Source: Lottia gigantea (Eukaryota > Mollusca > Gastropoda > Lottiidae). From it: a stretch of DNA of 64,000 bases. Below are positions 9,905-24,900 of the stretch, piece after piece. The first letter of the stretch is position 1, and each line of letters begins with the position of its first letter. The stretch is from the NCBI RefSeq assembly GCF_000327385.1, contig NW_008707001.1:4488382-4552381 (forward strand), in the 5' to 3' direction. The notes under the pieces are model-generated. The model saw nothing but the letters and a program-made list of their open reading frames with translations, was not told the DNA's origin and ran no database searches. Both the position numbers and the translations under genes were made by a program.

Positions 9905-12900
9905 GTAAGCCAACTTTAATTTCAAAGAGTATTTATGTGGATAAGAGTACGGGGAGATAGGGGATCTAAAAACTGTATCCTATTCCATTTTATAATGTAT
10001 GGTTTAAAAAGTTGAAAAAAAATATATTGTTTACAAAATAAATTGAATGCTTATTTATTTTTATCCTCAAAATTAATTGTTTTGGTTTCTGAAGTTTCTC
10101 AACATGCAAAAATGATATCTATTTTTCTAAGCTAGTCATATAAGAAATTCAGGTTTAGTTTCTCCTTTCTTGTTCTCATTTTTTGTTATTGACATTTTTA
10201 AGAATTAATTGGTTTTTGCAAATGCAACAACAACTTGCTGATAATTTGCATTTGCATAAAATCGCTATAACTTAGCCAGCCATACAAGAAATTTATGCTT
10301 TTTTTTTTACCAAAAATGATCTTTTTGTACCTTTTTTCCCATATAATGAATTGTTTTTGCGAACAGTTTAAAAACATTTTTTTAAAAGATAAAGTAATCA
10401 TTGGTCTGTGTATAGATAAATACAATCCCATAGTGAATAGACTGTCAAATTATGGTACAATTTATCATTGTAAAAGCTTTTAATTCTAATATTCTAGGAA
10501 AAGCCACAGTTTTTTAATAGACTGAGTAACATTAATTCAATCCTTATCATCTTTACTTTCAGAAACCTTTAATGTACTTTTTATAATAAAGCCTACATGA
10601 TAGTTTTTTAAATTAAATATAAGTTAGAAACAAGATGGACAACCGAGACACCCAGCTTGATAAATGATAATAATCGGCTTAAAAACAGTAATCTTCAATA
10701 TATCTTAAATGATGGAGATTTTTTTTTTTAACTTTTTACACTTTGTTAAACAGTTTCATCATTCAAATTCATATAAAACCCTTGGGGGTAGGTTTCTCCA
10801 CCAGCAAAAATAACCTGGCTGAGCTTGTTTCAGGATACAATGACTCCCAGACTTTTTTCAATGATCACCTAGAAATGGTCTGAAGAGAACACTTTTAACA
10901 TCAAATCACAAACTCAAGACAATCTTTTTTATTAAAGAACTGTGCTTATAAAATAATATTGTCTTGTGTTTGTCATTTGTACTCCTCACTTCTATATGTT
11001 GTTCAAATCTCAAATCAGACATCAGTAGGTCAGTTAGTGGTAGGAATAAAGTTCTCATCTGGTAGATAACTTACTGATAACAGATTAATCCAGATCACAA
11101 TGGGCCATAAACAGTTTGATATGTCTAGATGTAATTGTAGAAATAACAAGTTAGTTTTTTAGCCATATTGTCTGAGAGATGCAAGATGACAAACTCATGC
11201 AAAGTAAAATCATGTGCTCCTGAAGTATAGTCACAAATGGTGGTTGTGGGTTCTCATCTTGGTCAGTTTATGAAAATCTGTCCTCATTTATTCAGTCAAC
11301 CTAAATTAGTATGGATGACTTAGGAAAGATCAATGGCAAGAGTTTTAACACAGGAAATCCTAAAGACCATTAGTTCTCATCATTGCAAAAAAAAGAAAAT
11401 TATTTCTTTCTTTGCTCATTAGCCACAGCAGTTATTGTGATAGAGCTTAATAACGTTTGTTCTTGGACTCAAAAGCTTAAAGCTGTAGAATGATCATATT
11501 GACCGTCTGGATTATGATCTGATCAAAAAGTCATAACTGTATATATTAGATATTATTCTTAACAACATTTAAAGCCATTTAAGTGTGTTTGTTTGTTTTA
11601 GTGAGTTGTAATAGTTCATGACAACCACTGTTATTTGACTGTCATTTTTTGCTAGAATATTTTGAAATAATTTGCACTGAAGTAATCACTATGGACATTT
11701 TGAATTTTTTCCGACAAAAACTGTAATAAGCAGGGTTATATTGAAATGTTAACTGTCAACAAATGCATTTTTTAGTTGTTTTTACTATGATATAATAAAA
11801 ATCCATATGAGCAAGAGAATTCCTTTACAAAATCTCATCCAAAGAATGGCAAAATCTAGAGTGTAAGTTGTAATGGTGGTCTCCTAAGAGAAGTACCATC
11901 AGAATGTTTCGAGAATAGTAAGCATGGTCTGCTCTGCACTACACCCACCACTAGGTCAATATCATGAGATAAAATCAGATGAATTTATGCATGACCAAAA
12001 AAATCAGCCATGATGCCAGAGCCAGATTTGTAATATTTGTGCAGAAGTTCTATTAGTTGATATAACATAATCAAATGGTACCCTTTTCAAAAAGTGAAAT
12101 GACTTCATGTAGTTAATGATAAAGTTCATTATTCCATGAAATAGCTATCGAAGAGAGCAAAAATTAACATGCACTCTTGAACATTTTATGTAATATTTCA
12201 GTCGGTAGGGAGTTGGATTGTTATCTGCTAAGCTTTGGCTATTAGGAGCCATGTCTTTGAATGGCTTCGGTGCCTGTTGCCTGATGCAACCAAAATTCAC
12301 ATTTCAACTTCTATCATAAACCACAGTAAACAGTTTTTGAAGTGGTTTATGCTGAGATACAACAAAAGGCAGCATATAAAGGGCAAAACACCTTAATACC
12401 ATCTCTTATAAATTCTTATTTCTTATAAGGTTTATCATTTTTCAGTGGACAGAAGCAATAATAGTTTATATCAGATTCTGTCTCCTAAGGTAAAATGTCT
12501 GAATTAATGTGATTGTTTGATATTGTGTATATCATATTGGTGAAAAGCACACATTGCATTGCCATATTTGAAAAAATTTAAATGTTAAAAGCAAAAAGTT
12601 TTGCGGATTTTATCTGTTAAGATTGTGTGATAAATCTTATTAGATTGAAATGTTGAGAGTGAAAATGAGAGATTAGCCGGGAATGAGATCGGAGGTATAA
12701 TTTCCGAGGTAATCAGCATAAGAATATCTCTGATTTGTTCCTACACAATAACTGTATGTAGGTGGTATTCGTTAAATGGCTTATAAATTTTATAGAATTT
12801 ATCTTCATTACAGTAAATCTCGTAAAACAAGTAGAGTCAATTATTATATGTCTTCTAAGCATTAAATGGGCTTAAGTTTATTTCTTCTGAAAACAGAAAA

Positions 12901-15900
12901 CAACTTGAAAGTTAGGAATAAATGTCAATTTTCTTTTACAAATTCAGATAAAAGGTTAAACTATAAATCTTCAAATTTGTCCATTTTATTTGCACAGCAA
13001 GAAAACAACTTTCATAAGCCTTGTATTGGAAAATTGATCAGATTAATGGTTTGAACTTTTAACGATTTCAATGCAAAATTGAACATTTCTCAAAAACAAA
13101 AATTAAAAACTAAGATGAAAACAAGAGTTTGAGATATACACTAATTCAATTTGTTAATAGAACTTAATTATTGGACAATTTAGAATAGATTTTAGTGATT
13201 AAGAATAGATTTTAGTGATTAAGAGTAGATTTTAGTGATTACAGCAACACTAAAATCATCTTTACAAAATTTTTGGAAAAGTGTCACCACTGTCTTTACT
13301 GCTATCTTTGTGTTGGCATTTGTTCCTGGGTTGATTCTGCTTTGTGTATCAGTTTCTTCCCTGTTACCTACAAGTAATTAGAAGATTAATGAAGAAGAAA
13401 GTAGTAGTAATATTATTTGGTAGTAATATATAGCTAGTAATTTATTACAGGAGATAAACTTTAATATTATCATGTAAACCAATATATCTTAATAGTAGAA
13501 AATAGTCTCTGATATCTCAACTGATAATTGATCTTAGTCCAGTTTATCTCTACCTTTCATCAAGTACATTTATTTATTTTATTCTGTCTGCTTGGTTTCT
13601 GGCTTTCTGTCAGTGGTCATTTTCTCTGTGGATAGTCTGAGGTCTTTGTGAATGGTCTGGTTTTTCCTTCTCTTGGTGGTTAGTTTTTTCTAACTTGTTT
13701 ATTGTTTTCTAACTTATATCATATGAAATATGTGGAAAGGTTTCCAGCAGTTTAAGTATTAACAAAAATAAATGTATATATATCATCTCTTCAACACGTC
13801 CAAAACTAGATCATTTCTATTTGGCTAAATCTTTAACATCTTAACCTTGTATTTGAGACCAAGTTGATAAATATTAAAGATTTCACATGATTTTTAAACC
13901 AGCAAATCAACACACTTGCACTCAGGAATTTACACTTATATTTTGAAAATACGTACAAATGTACAAAACTAAGTCTGCTAAATTTACTCCATTGTTCACT
14001 GCAATTAATCCTTGTTGCTCCATTTTATTTCATATCTTCCCTAATCCTAAACATTTTCATTCATATTATTTGATGAAAGATAGAATGATGGGTCATGAAC
14101 AGAGGAACTGAGGTTGGTCCAGCTATGCCTCCCCCACCATCCTTTCAGCTTTCAATTTAGCATGTGAGCCCCCGTTGAAGACTTCGTGACCCCACCCCCA
14201 ACCCTCATGCATTGTGATTCATAGAAATACTTCTAGTCTGGGAAAGGGTTCACAATTAGTGCTGGAACAAAATGCTGGTATACTTTTGCTTTTCAATCAT
14301 GCACAGATTTTATGTTAAACATGTTAGCCAGATTTATAGAATTTTGTTCCCATGTGTACATCATTTTGTAAATTACCAGAACCAAAGATCAAGAATTTTG
14401 TCTTCTATCTATAATGAGTAGAGAGTTAATAAAAATATTTACAATATGATAATACTGAACCATCAACATATCAATAAAAACGCCTCATTATCAATATACA
14501 CTTGCACCTAAAATACCTCTTGTCAGAAACTTGAGTGTTGCAGGAAGATCAGATGGCAGTATCTGCAGATTTTCTAAAGTAATTCCTAACATTATGGTAC
14601 CTTTTGAAGAATTATTGTTAATGAGCAGTCAATGATGAATGCTATGATAACATGGAGCTGTGAATGATAACACAAATATCTGTACTGGGAATGCCTAGAT
14701 CTGAATGATTACACTGAATATTGAATAATAACATTGAGCTATAAATAAGCTCTGAATATTGAACGTTGATTGAGACTAAGCTATGAAAATAAGCTCTGAA
14801 TACCAACATCAAGATTTAACACTCAAAAAATACATCACATCATAAAAAACAAGTCTGAAAGCTGAGATCTCTGATTAGTAGCATTGGGACCTCTGATGTT
14901 AAAACATAACAATATGTTTGAGTATATGTGAAATACAAATTGATTTTTACTGTATAAAATCCCTTTAACAAAAAACTAACAAATTTGGTTGACTTGATCA
15001 ACAATCCAACTGAATAACAGTTATTACCAGAATATCTTGTAATTTCCTTAATACATCATCAATATAGCTCAGGAAATTTGAAAATGGAGTAATTTCACCA
15101 GTAATCTTTGATGTATATGATTTAAAATGATGATGTAGATGTTGATTGCTGAGGTTTTTATTAGAAAGTTTGATAACTGTTAAGTGATATGATACTAGCG
15201 ATATTAGGGCAATGGTTAATTGATTGGAATAATTATATTTAAACCGTCTCTGCTGTAAGCTGTGTTAGGTCCGAGGTTCATTAAGTGGAATCTGTGGTCA
15301 CATTCAAAACTTTATCTAAACTTTCAGAAGATCGCTTGAAGTACATAGAATGGATGTCTACTTAATTTGCTTAATGAATATTTTCTTTTGAAAACTTTGA
15401 CTACTGATTAAGCTAGACAAGGTCAAATATTATACACAGAGAAAGTACAGACAGCTTTTGTTTAAAGTATTTGATCTGTAGGGGTTAAAAATCTACGTTA
15501 AGTGCTATAGTCATCTTAATAATTGCTTTATATGCATCTTAGGTCATTAAGCCCTATGAATAGAAATATTAAAACAGAACCTGAAACATGTTGTCACTCA
15601 GAGATTCATGCTGTGCAATCTTCAGACAACTGACTTATTTTTACAAAAAATAACATTATTGAAAATGTATAGGGAACTGTGAATTGACAAATCCAAAAGC
15701 AGAGAATTACATCAGGTGTTCTGCGATGTTTTCTTTGCAGGGGACTATTAAAACTGTATTGGACCCAAAATTAAAAATAGACAAACCTTCTTACACTGAA
15801 ATAGAGTAGAATGCCAACTGCTAGGATATTTTTTACCAATTTCAGTCAAAAAAACATTTGCTGCAATCTTTGTACAGCTGGAATGTATTTTGAACCAATT

Positions 15901-18900
15901 TTTTATCAGTTTGCATTAATTCAACAGACTTGATTTTGAAATACTATATTTTTGACAAATATTTAGCTCTGAGTTTGCATAAATATATCAGACATTTATT
16001 CAAGGAAGCAGACCTAATACAGCCCACCAGGAATATATTTTTTGACAATTCTTAATCGTGAGCTCGTAATAATTCAATTATGATTATTAGAAGAATGATA
16101 AAGCATGTCAAACAGGACACCAACATGTCTAAATGGAAATATCTTGGCTAGAGATGTATTATAATCGACAGGAATAATTGCGTAATAATAGTCTGTTGAA
16201 GGCCAGGAGTCATATTCAAATTATATCCCACAAGGCGTAATAAATAGTCACTGTCTTCTAATAAACAAGACCAGAAATATCCTTTCCTGGCAGCTTATTA
16301 TCAAAAACATAACTTAAGATGATTTTAGTGTTGCAGTCATCTGATTCGGGTTTTGTGGTTAGGATCGTTAGTTCTTTGTATATTTATGGTATGATCAGAA
16401 GCAAAGTTAAACCTCTACTCTGCACTAGCAAAATGGCTATCATTGCAGTAGGGTTCAATTAAGATTGATAGAAATTTATCACACCAAATTTTAGTTTTGG
16501 CTAATAAAATTAAATTTTGATTCGCATTTGAAAATGAAACCTTGAAATATACAATATGATTTTATTTACAGATCATCATGATAATTTTAGCTAATCAAAG
16601 TGAATATTGGATCACAAAAGAGGTCATACAGCTTATTTCTCAAGTTGTCTTTGCCATGTGCTACATGAAATGCCTCTCAAACTACAGATGGATGATTGTA
16701 ACTTTTGTTGCTTCAAACTATGAGTGGCCTTCAACTTTTTATTGTCGACTAAAAATGCCTCAAGACAGACAGAAGATTCAGATCTATAACTAGTGGAAAT
16801 AAACATGATGAAATGAACAATGTTTGGGGTAAAATATCAGGAAAAACAATATGTTATTGAACTTAAAGGAATACTACCTCTAAGAATGGACATAAAATTC
16901 TCAAACTTAGTCAATAAGTGTATATATTCATCTGTTGGACTTACCAGCTGTCAGGACTAAAAACTAGAATCTCTATATTATACGATATATAAACATTAAA
17001 CTTCTAAGCATTTTGCAAAATTATTTAGTTTAATCGATTATTACTTAGTTTTATGGCTTTATTACAAAAGAAGGATTCTGTTGTTCAATTTTGACACCAT
17101 GTAAGTCCAAAACCCCATTTTGACCAAATTTTGTGGTCATCCTTAGAAGTATTACATCCTTAAGTAATGTTTTTCTGCTTTTGGTCAGAATTTGAGTTTA
17201 CAATGTAACATCTGATATTTTTAATAAGCTGCAGTAATTGTTCTCATTCTCAAACTATGCAATAAAGGGAAGTGGTCCAAGCAGCCACAGTCTTGCAGGC
17301 TGACTGGTAATGTATCTGAATCAACAGCCCTGATTATACTATAACTAGAAGAGAGAGATAATGAAATGATATTGAGTTATTGACAGTTATAATAGTAATA
17401 GTTTAATAAGAGTTATATACCTTCATTTCTTACCTCTTATATTTAAGATTTATATAATATTAACAATGAAGAATACTTATAACAAAGAACACAGGGTAAA
17501 TATTATGGCCTTATTATCTTCTTTATATAGCTATGCACATAAAGTTACAACACATGTTTCACATGTAGTAATGTGATGTCCTCTGATGACCACACATGTG
17601 TTGTGTGGAAATCTTAGGTCCTATGTGCTAAGAAGTAAGTAATACCATATCATGCCTTGTGTTTTTTTTCTCTCTATGTTTTAGATTGTTGATTTTTATT
17701 TCTAATGCTGTTTTTTGTAACAAAACAAAATAAATGATATCTGGTTTCATTTTTAATCATTGATTACTTCTTTTCATGTAGATTTATTGACATTTATTAG
17801 AAAGGTAGGTTGTTGATCCTGTTGCCTTTAAAGCAAGTATGAACAACCCACAAGAAACTATCTTGTGATGTATTTTAATCAAATTTGTTACAAACAAAAC
17901 TCTTCATGTCATTTGTTATATGAGATAATAGAAAAACACAGCTGGAATCCTGTCAGGTTCCTGAAGATTTCCTGTAACCAAGCTAGCTATGAAAATGTCT
18001 TGCAGCTAGTTAAAGGAAACACTGACCTGGACTCTATATTTTCATTGCTGATCTACTTCTTTACGTTTATAAGTACATTTTCTTTTTGTAAATTGTGAAA
18101 CCAGCATTTGAGATAACTTATTTATTATGTCATTTACCAAAGGATAACCACTTTTAAGATACTTCATAATACATTGCAAATTGCCAATAAAAGGATTATT
18201 AAGATTCTAGTTGAGCAATCAGATTTTTTAGCTTTTTTTGTATATATTTGAAATTTTTCTTCAGCCTTTCATAAATCTTTAATTTGCTAAGTCAGTGTTA
18301 ATGCAATACAAATCTAAGGTGTCCAAGAAAAAGTGGATACATTCATTGAAATACATGTAATGCCAATGATATCAATTTCAAAAGAAACTTCAAATAAATA
18401 AAAAATACCACTGTTAAACTTTTGTTTAAGCAATTGTCAAGGGTAGTTTCATCTTTCTGTTTCCTGTTTGTGAAAGTTATCTGAACGCCTACTACAAAAA
18501 TATCAGTGGGGTTTTCTTCTGGCTCTAACCATCTGATTTTTTTTATGACATTACCAATTCCAATCTTGACATGTAACACTGTTGAATATATGGAAATTTA
18601 TACCAATTACCATAGTGTTTTGTCTTGATAGGATGTTATAAACTTATATTGCGTTATATATCCTTTAATTAGATATTATTGATGGAGTTAAGTCAAGTAA
18701 CTTTCATATTAATACATTACCATATAGATCACAGGGATTCCAGAGTAGATCAGTTAATACATTATGGACAGGGCTTGAAGACAAATAACGAGCTGTATTA
18801 TAAAGATGACCTTTCAGGACAAATGAGTATTTATATGAGATGGTTGATTATTAACCTATTGCATGTGATAATGTAGTAGTGGTTAATAAGGTTGATTGAC

Positions 18901-21900
18901 CACCAGGAAATGATTGTCTTCTCATATCAATCATTTGAGGATTTTAACAGAAAGTCAGTCGTGCTAACATGAATATTTATAACTGTCTGATGATAAACCA
19001 ACCAAATGTTGCAATATTGAACAGCAATTTTGGTAACTCTTTTAGATAGCATGACAATTCTACTTCGTAACATACACCACCTTGTCACATTGAAACTATC
19101 GTGATCCTTTTTTGTGTAAAGATACATAGTCAAAATACCAACATAGTATAGGACCTTCTAGTTCGTGATATCTTACCCTGCTCTTACTGCATGGCAACTC
19201 TTTCTCTTATATATATAGTGTGCAACTAGTGTTGATAGCCTTCATATTTTTTCAAAAAAGATTTTCCAGCAATGCAATCCTCTTAATGTTTTCAAAAATG
19301 TTTTGGCACCATTAAAATGGTATTCACCATTCTTTATCATAAAACAATGGAAATCTCCCTTCAGATAGAGGAAATTAAAGAGATTATGAAATTTGAATGT
19401 TTGTTTATTTTCTGATTGACTTGAGATCTCCTGAAGGAATTTATTCTGGCTCAAATGTTCTAATAGTTGATCTATATTGAAAAGAGGAATATAAATTGAA
19501 ATTTAGTTTGATTTTATTCACAAATCGAGTGACTTTGGTTGCTTGAAATAAACATATTAAAAGCAATGAGAATTTTTGCTGAAATTTGTCCTTAAAAATA
19601 CTGTAATTTATCAACTGTAAATGAACATGATATTGCTTTAGGGAGATGATGACTTACTGGTATCATGTCACACTCTTTGAGTTTAATTTTTAATGATGTA
19701 TTTTATTCCATTTATACTTTGTTTACTCATTGCTTCTATCATTGATGTATCGCTTTACTGCTTTATTGCTGAAACAAATAAATTTCAGGTCCTTGAAGCC
19801 TCTATCATTGATATTGCTTAACTGCTTAATTGCTGAAAGAACTGAATTTCAGCTCCTTGAAGCCTCAGCATTGGAGACAATTCTTTAGAGGGATAGAATT
19901 ATGCTTGAAAAAATTCAATCATCACCCGTATCTATGTGTATTTTTCAGACCTCTGTAGGAAAATACATTAATTTTAGGATTGCACTTGATATTGACTGAA
20001 CACACTTTCAACTTTCAAATCAAAATAAACTGCCTCTTCTCATTAATCTTAGAAATATATTAAAATATGATAAGTTATCAATTAAAATAAATAACTTATT
20101 TATTATTATAGTTTAAGTAGATTTATACCCTTAATAATAATAATAGTTGGCATGCTATGGACAAAATTGTTGGATATTTCATTTTATTTTGAGCAGCATG
20201 AGGATTGAAGTTTAGCATGATTTTAATAATCTGATAAAAACCCAAAAAGTTGTTTATGAAAATTCCATATAATCAATTGCATCAAAATACCTATTTCCCA
20301 AATCAGCTTGAGTTAATAAAAAGGCAATATATCAGCTAAGAATGTCACATTTTTTTTACCCACCCACCCTGTGGTATATTCTGGAAAGTAGTCCACTATT
20401 TGATCTCCAACAAGGGCTTTTTACAGGGCACCCCAGAAAAGAGGCTAGTCCCGCTTTGGCCCTCCACTTACTTATTTTGTATTAATTTACATATTGAAAG
20501 AATTGCTTTTGGCACCCATTTTGTGGCCCCTGCTCGACACTCACACCTGATGTAACCACAATTTATGAAGTATAGTCATCTCAATTGCAGAATAAATGTA
20601 TTCTCCTTGTTGTACTAGACCAACTATATAGTAATAGTCTAAAGGGTGGTCCAAAGTTGTTGGTCTGAAAACATTGCTACTGTGGTTTGATGTTAGTTTT
20701 CTTCATGTGAGAGATCTAAAGAGTTGTGATAGTTATTAAAAACTGTGTTGGAGCCGAGTTTAAATTTCCCATGACAAATTGATTGATGTTGAAGATTGAA
20801 CTATAATAAAATATAAATGGTGTGTTGACAAGATAAAGATTAAAAACAGTTCTAGTATATAACTGATACAAGACGTGTAATATATGATGTTTTAAGAGCT
20901 GTCAAGGGCAATATTAACTTGAAGGAGGAGGCAATATGAAGTTGAACAAGGCAGTTATAAACAGGTGTATAGTTTAAATCATTTTTAACAAGAATTATCA
21001 TAATTACTCAACATAGTATTCAACACTTGGCCACTGACAATTCTCTATAATCATCGTCAATTACCATTTTAAATAACGAAGTGCTTACTAAATTGTCTAA
21101 CATTTAAATGTCCAGGGATTGATTGTTACGCTGAACATTGATTTTCATTCTACAGATTACGAAACAATTTAAATCTTGTTGCGAGGAAGGTAATCCCAAT
21201 GGAGTATTTACTTCACTTTGAAGTGAAGAAATAACGCGTTCAAAAAGATTTGGGTGATCTGACATAATTATTTACATAGGCAAACTGCTAGGGGGATTTT
21301 GTACTTTTCAAAGTATGTATGATATTTTCCAAATGCATTCTTTTCATAAGAGCTTGAGTGGTGAAAGTCAAATTTTTAGAAGTTAAGGAATTTCACCTTG
21401 AAGGGCTCCAAGGAATGAAGATTCACCTCAGTTTTTAGGTCCACATTCAGTCCACATATCTAATAAGTTGACCCAAAGAACTGGTTTTAAAGCAGATGAT
21501 CACTTGTTCAGAATATATGGATTTTCCAATAAGTCCAACAGCTGGTTGTTGGGTAGTGACTTAAGTTCTTTGAGATAGTCACAAATGAATCAAATCAGAT
21601 GGATACTGTCCTTAGCTTTAATGGCAATAGATGACCAATAAGAAATTAAGTTGAGAGCCTGTTGTTACCAATATATTGCCAAATATGGATGGTTAGCACT
21701 TGGTGTATATTTTTTTACCTGAAGTAACAATACTATCTACTAGATGGTCGAAGCATGGGATTCTATAGTATTTACTGGCAAAAGATGAAAAATGAGAAAT
21801 TGAGAAGAAAACCTGTTAATCTAGTATTCCCCTGTAAGAATAAGAGTACATTTTAGTATTTTTAGTAAACTAGTTTATTAGTACACTAGTTTATTAGTAC

Positions 21901-24900
21901 ATTTACTATGATGTTACAGTGGATGATAAATTTTTCTGAATATAAAGATTTTTCAAATGTGTCTCATAACTCTGTTGGTTGTAGATGGACAATTAAATCA
22001 AAACTTATGCATATTTGTTTTTTGGTGCAAGAAAATCACAAATGAGAAATTAAGTAGAGAACCTGTTGATATAGTCACCTGTAGTAATAGTAAAGAATAC
22101 TATAAGTATACATTGTTTATTCTGTAGTATTATTAATAGACTAGTTTATTGGTATATCTACTATGAAGTACCTAATCTCTATATAATCACCTACTATTAT
22201 CTCTACCAAACATCAATTAGTACAAACCAATCTTTCCCCATCTCATTACTACAATTGACTATAAAACTGGTACCAAGGGACTCACTACATCTCCCTTCAT
22301 TCTTCATCTTATTAACAGGCTTAGCCATTAAACTATCTAAGATGTCATCTTGCACATCCTTTATTTATCAGAGCTCAATTGTAAGGTTCTAGCACTTGTG
22401 AGTCTTATTTTAAGGAAAAATTGTAAGATGCTAGCATTTATCAGAGTCTGAGACAAATTATAAGGTGCTAGCATTTATCAGAGTCTGAGACAAATTGTAA
22501 GATGCTAGCATTTATCACAGTCTGAGACAAATTGTAAGGTGCTAGCATTTATCAGAGTCTGAGACAAATTGTAAGGTGGTAGCATTTATCAGAATCTGAG
22601 AGAAATTATAAGGTGCAAGCATTTATCAGAGTCTTGAGACAAACTGTAAGGTGCTTGCATTTATCAGTGTTAGAAACAGAAAAGATTTATCCTCAATAAA
22701 AATATATCTTCAGTCTAAAAGCTTTTATTTTTCAACTTTACTTTTGACTTTACAGAAAACCACAAATTCATGAGTGTTTCATTTACATTTTATTCCTTTC
22801 TGGCAACTTGAACATGGTTTAAGTTAACAAAAATAAAAACAAGATATCTAATTTCAAGACTGCTCAAATAATTCAAACTTGCATTTACATGTTTTTTGTG
22901 TTCTATTCTGTTCATTATGCTGGTGTCTTATATCTGTGGAATATTAGCGATGGAACATTAGCGTAGAATATGTTCCAGCTAGGTTATAATTAGAAGCATA
23001 TGGAGGTATTATGAGTATTTATATAAATAATATTATTTCTAAATTACAGATAAATATAAGAATAACATATAAATACATTTTGAAATCCAAGTACCAGAGT
23101 TACATATTTTTAACACATTTTACATCAAATTGAAGCATAAAATATGATTGATGGAGATTAACAATTTTATCTGATGTCATTTTTTCATTTTTTTTCCCTT
23201 CTAGCTGAACTGGTTTATTACCCCATTATATTTTGTAAAGTTTGGATTCTTGAGACACATTGTTTATATAGTTTTGACTTCTATATATTTAAGGTCTAAA
23301 GATAGTTTGAAATTAAAATACAGAAGGGAATTAGGCACTGTCCTCTTGTCAAATTGTCTTCATTGTACCTTGATCACTTTTCGAATCCAATGTCCAGAAC
23401 ATCTATGAACATCTATGATATTTTTAAGCTGATATAAATAATCAACAGACAATATCCCTTGATTACTTTCCAAATTGGATATTGTGTATCCAGTTTGTGT
23501 ACAGGTGATAAAGTTTGATTTTAAATGAATTTTATGGCATTAAAAAGTGCCATGTTTTGCTTTATTTTTTCAAATACTGGGTATTTTAAAATTATAAATA
23601 ACAAGATGACTGAATATAGAGGTTGGAATAGATGATGTGCGGTGTACAGTACAGGATTTTAGACAGTGGCAGAGCCAGGTTTATGTCTGAATGGGGACGA
23701 AATATATGAGGTTGCCCGAATTTCTAACCTAGTTTTTAGATTTTTGTCCGAAAAACTTGCTTTTCGGGCTCCAAGGGAGGCGACTGCCCCCTTTCCCCCC
23801 TTTGTCTCTGCCACTGATTATAGATACAGAAAAAATAGAAGAATTGAACACACAAGGTAGGTTATAGGTCCAGACATGATTCACTTCTATGTCTACTGTA
23901 TCAATAATCGTACACCTCACAGGACAGCATATCTTGTCTATTGACTGCTATAATCTGACTAATCATGATTTTACAGAATATTCAAGCTGACATGATGTAC
24001 TATGACTCTGGTGTTGTTGTTTTGTCAACTAATCTCTTGTATAAAGTTAAGGTACAGTTCAATTAACTTGATACCTTATTAAATTAAACTAATTATATAA
24101 ACTAGAACTCTATACAATTTACAACACATGGTTTTAATTTGCACTCTCTATAGCCCAGTTTACATTAGCTAAGCAGTAGTTGGGGAATTCAGTGGGGGCC
24201 GTGTAATTGTCAGGGAGGCCAAATAGCATCAGGCATTTAAATACCTAATGTTATGAAATTTGAAAAAGGGGAGAGAGCGGAGGTGCTGGGGCAGCTCCTG
24301 TAGAAATGCCACTAGTTCTAGGTAGTTTCAGAATAGGCTGATACAAAACTGAAGTCTTACTTTTTGAAACAGCAGGAACAAAACCAAGCATTTTGACTTT
24401 AGCTTTTCACAATTTTTGAAACAGGAAGGGACAATGCCATCCTACATACATCAATGCTGATGCTGTAAGATTTTCATAATTTGAAAATGTACTATGAAAA
24501 TTCATATTTAGTAACAAATTTAGTAATAAATTCACATTAATTTCTTTGTATCGAAATCACTTTCAGATTGATTGAAGTTTCTATCAAACTTGTATGTCAA
24601 CCTCATCTGAAGTTTTAAATGTATTTTTGTACAGTCAAACTTTCTTTAATAATGTCCCCAGTGGTTCAATATCTTCTGTTTTATAATAAAAACCTGTTGA
24701 TGTAGAGAAATGTGTTTTTGTAGTCATGTGAATTGTAATTCAGTAGAGCTTTTGTCCTACTGTGATACATCATCATCTTTACATTAATTTCAGTGTTTAA
24801 TATCTGACCCCTTTCATATCAAATGACATCTAACATTTACAAATCCTGTTCAAATGTCCATTCTCTACACTTCTATTATATTGTCCAAAATGTCAAAATA

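Noticed and set aside
16572-16793. 71-codon open frame after TTTACAG
   Set aside because: No donor in a sensible place and no recognisable domain; length is within chance for this much AT-rich sequence.
23977-24051. Possible 75-bp phase-0 ROS1 exon between TTTACAG and GTACAG
   Set aside because: The frame is open and compatible, but the peptide (NIQADMMYYDSGVVV...) has no cysteine and no match to the ROS1 N-terminus; the donor is weak.
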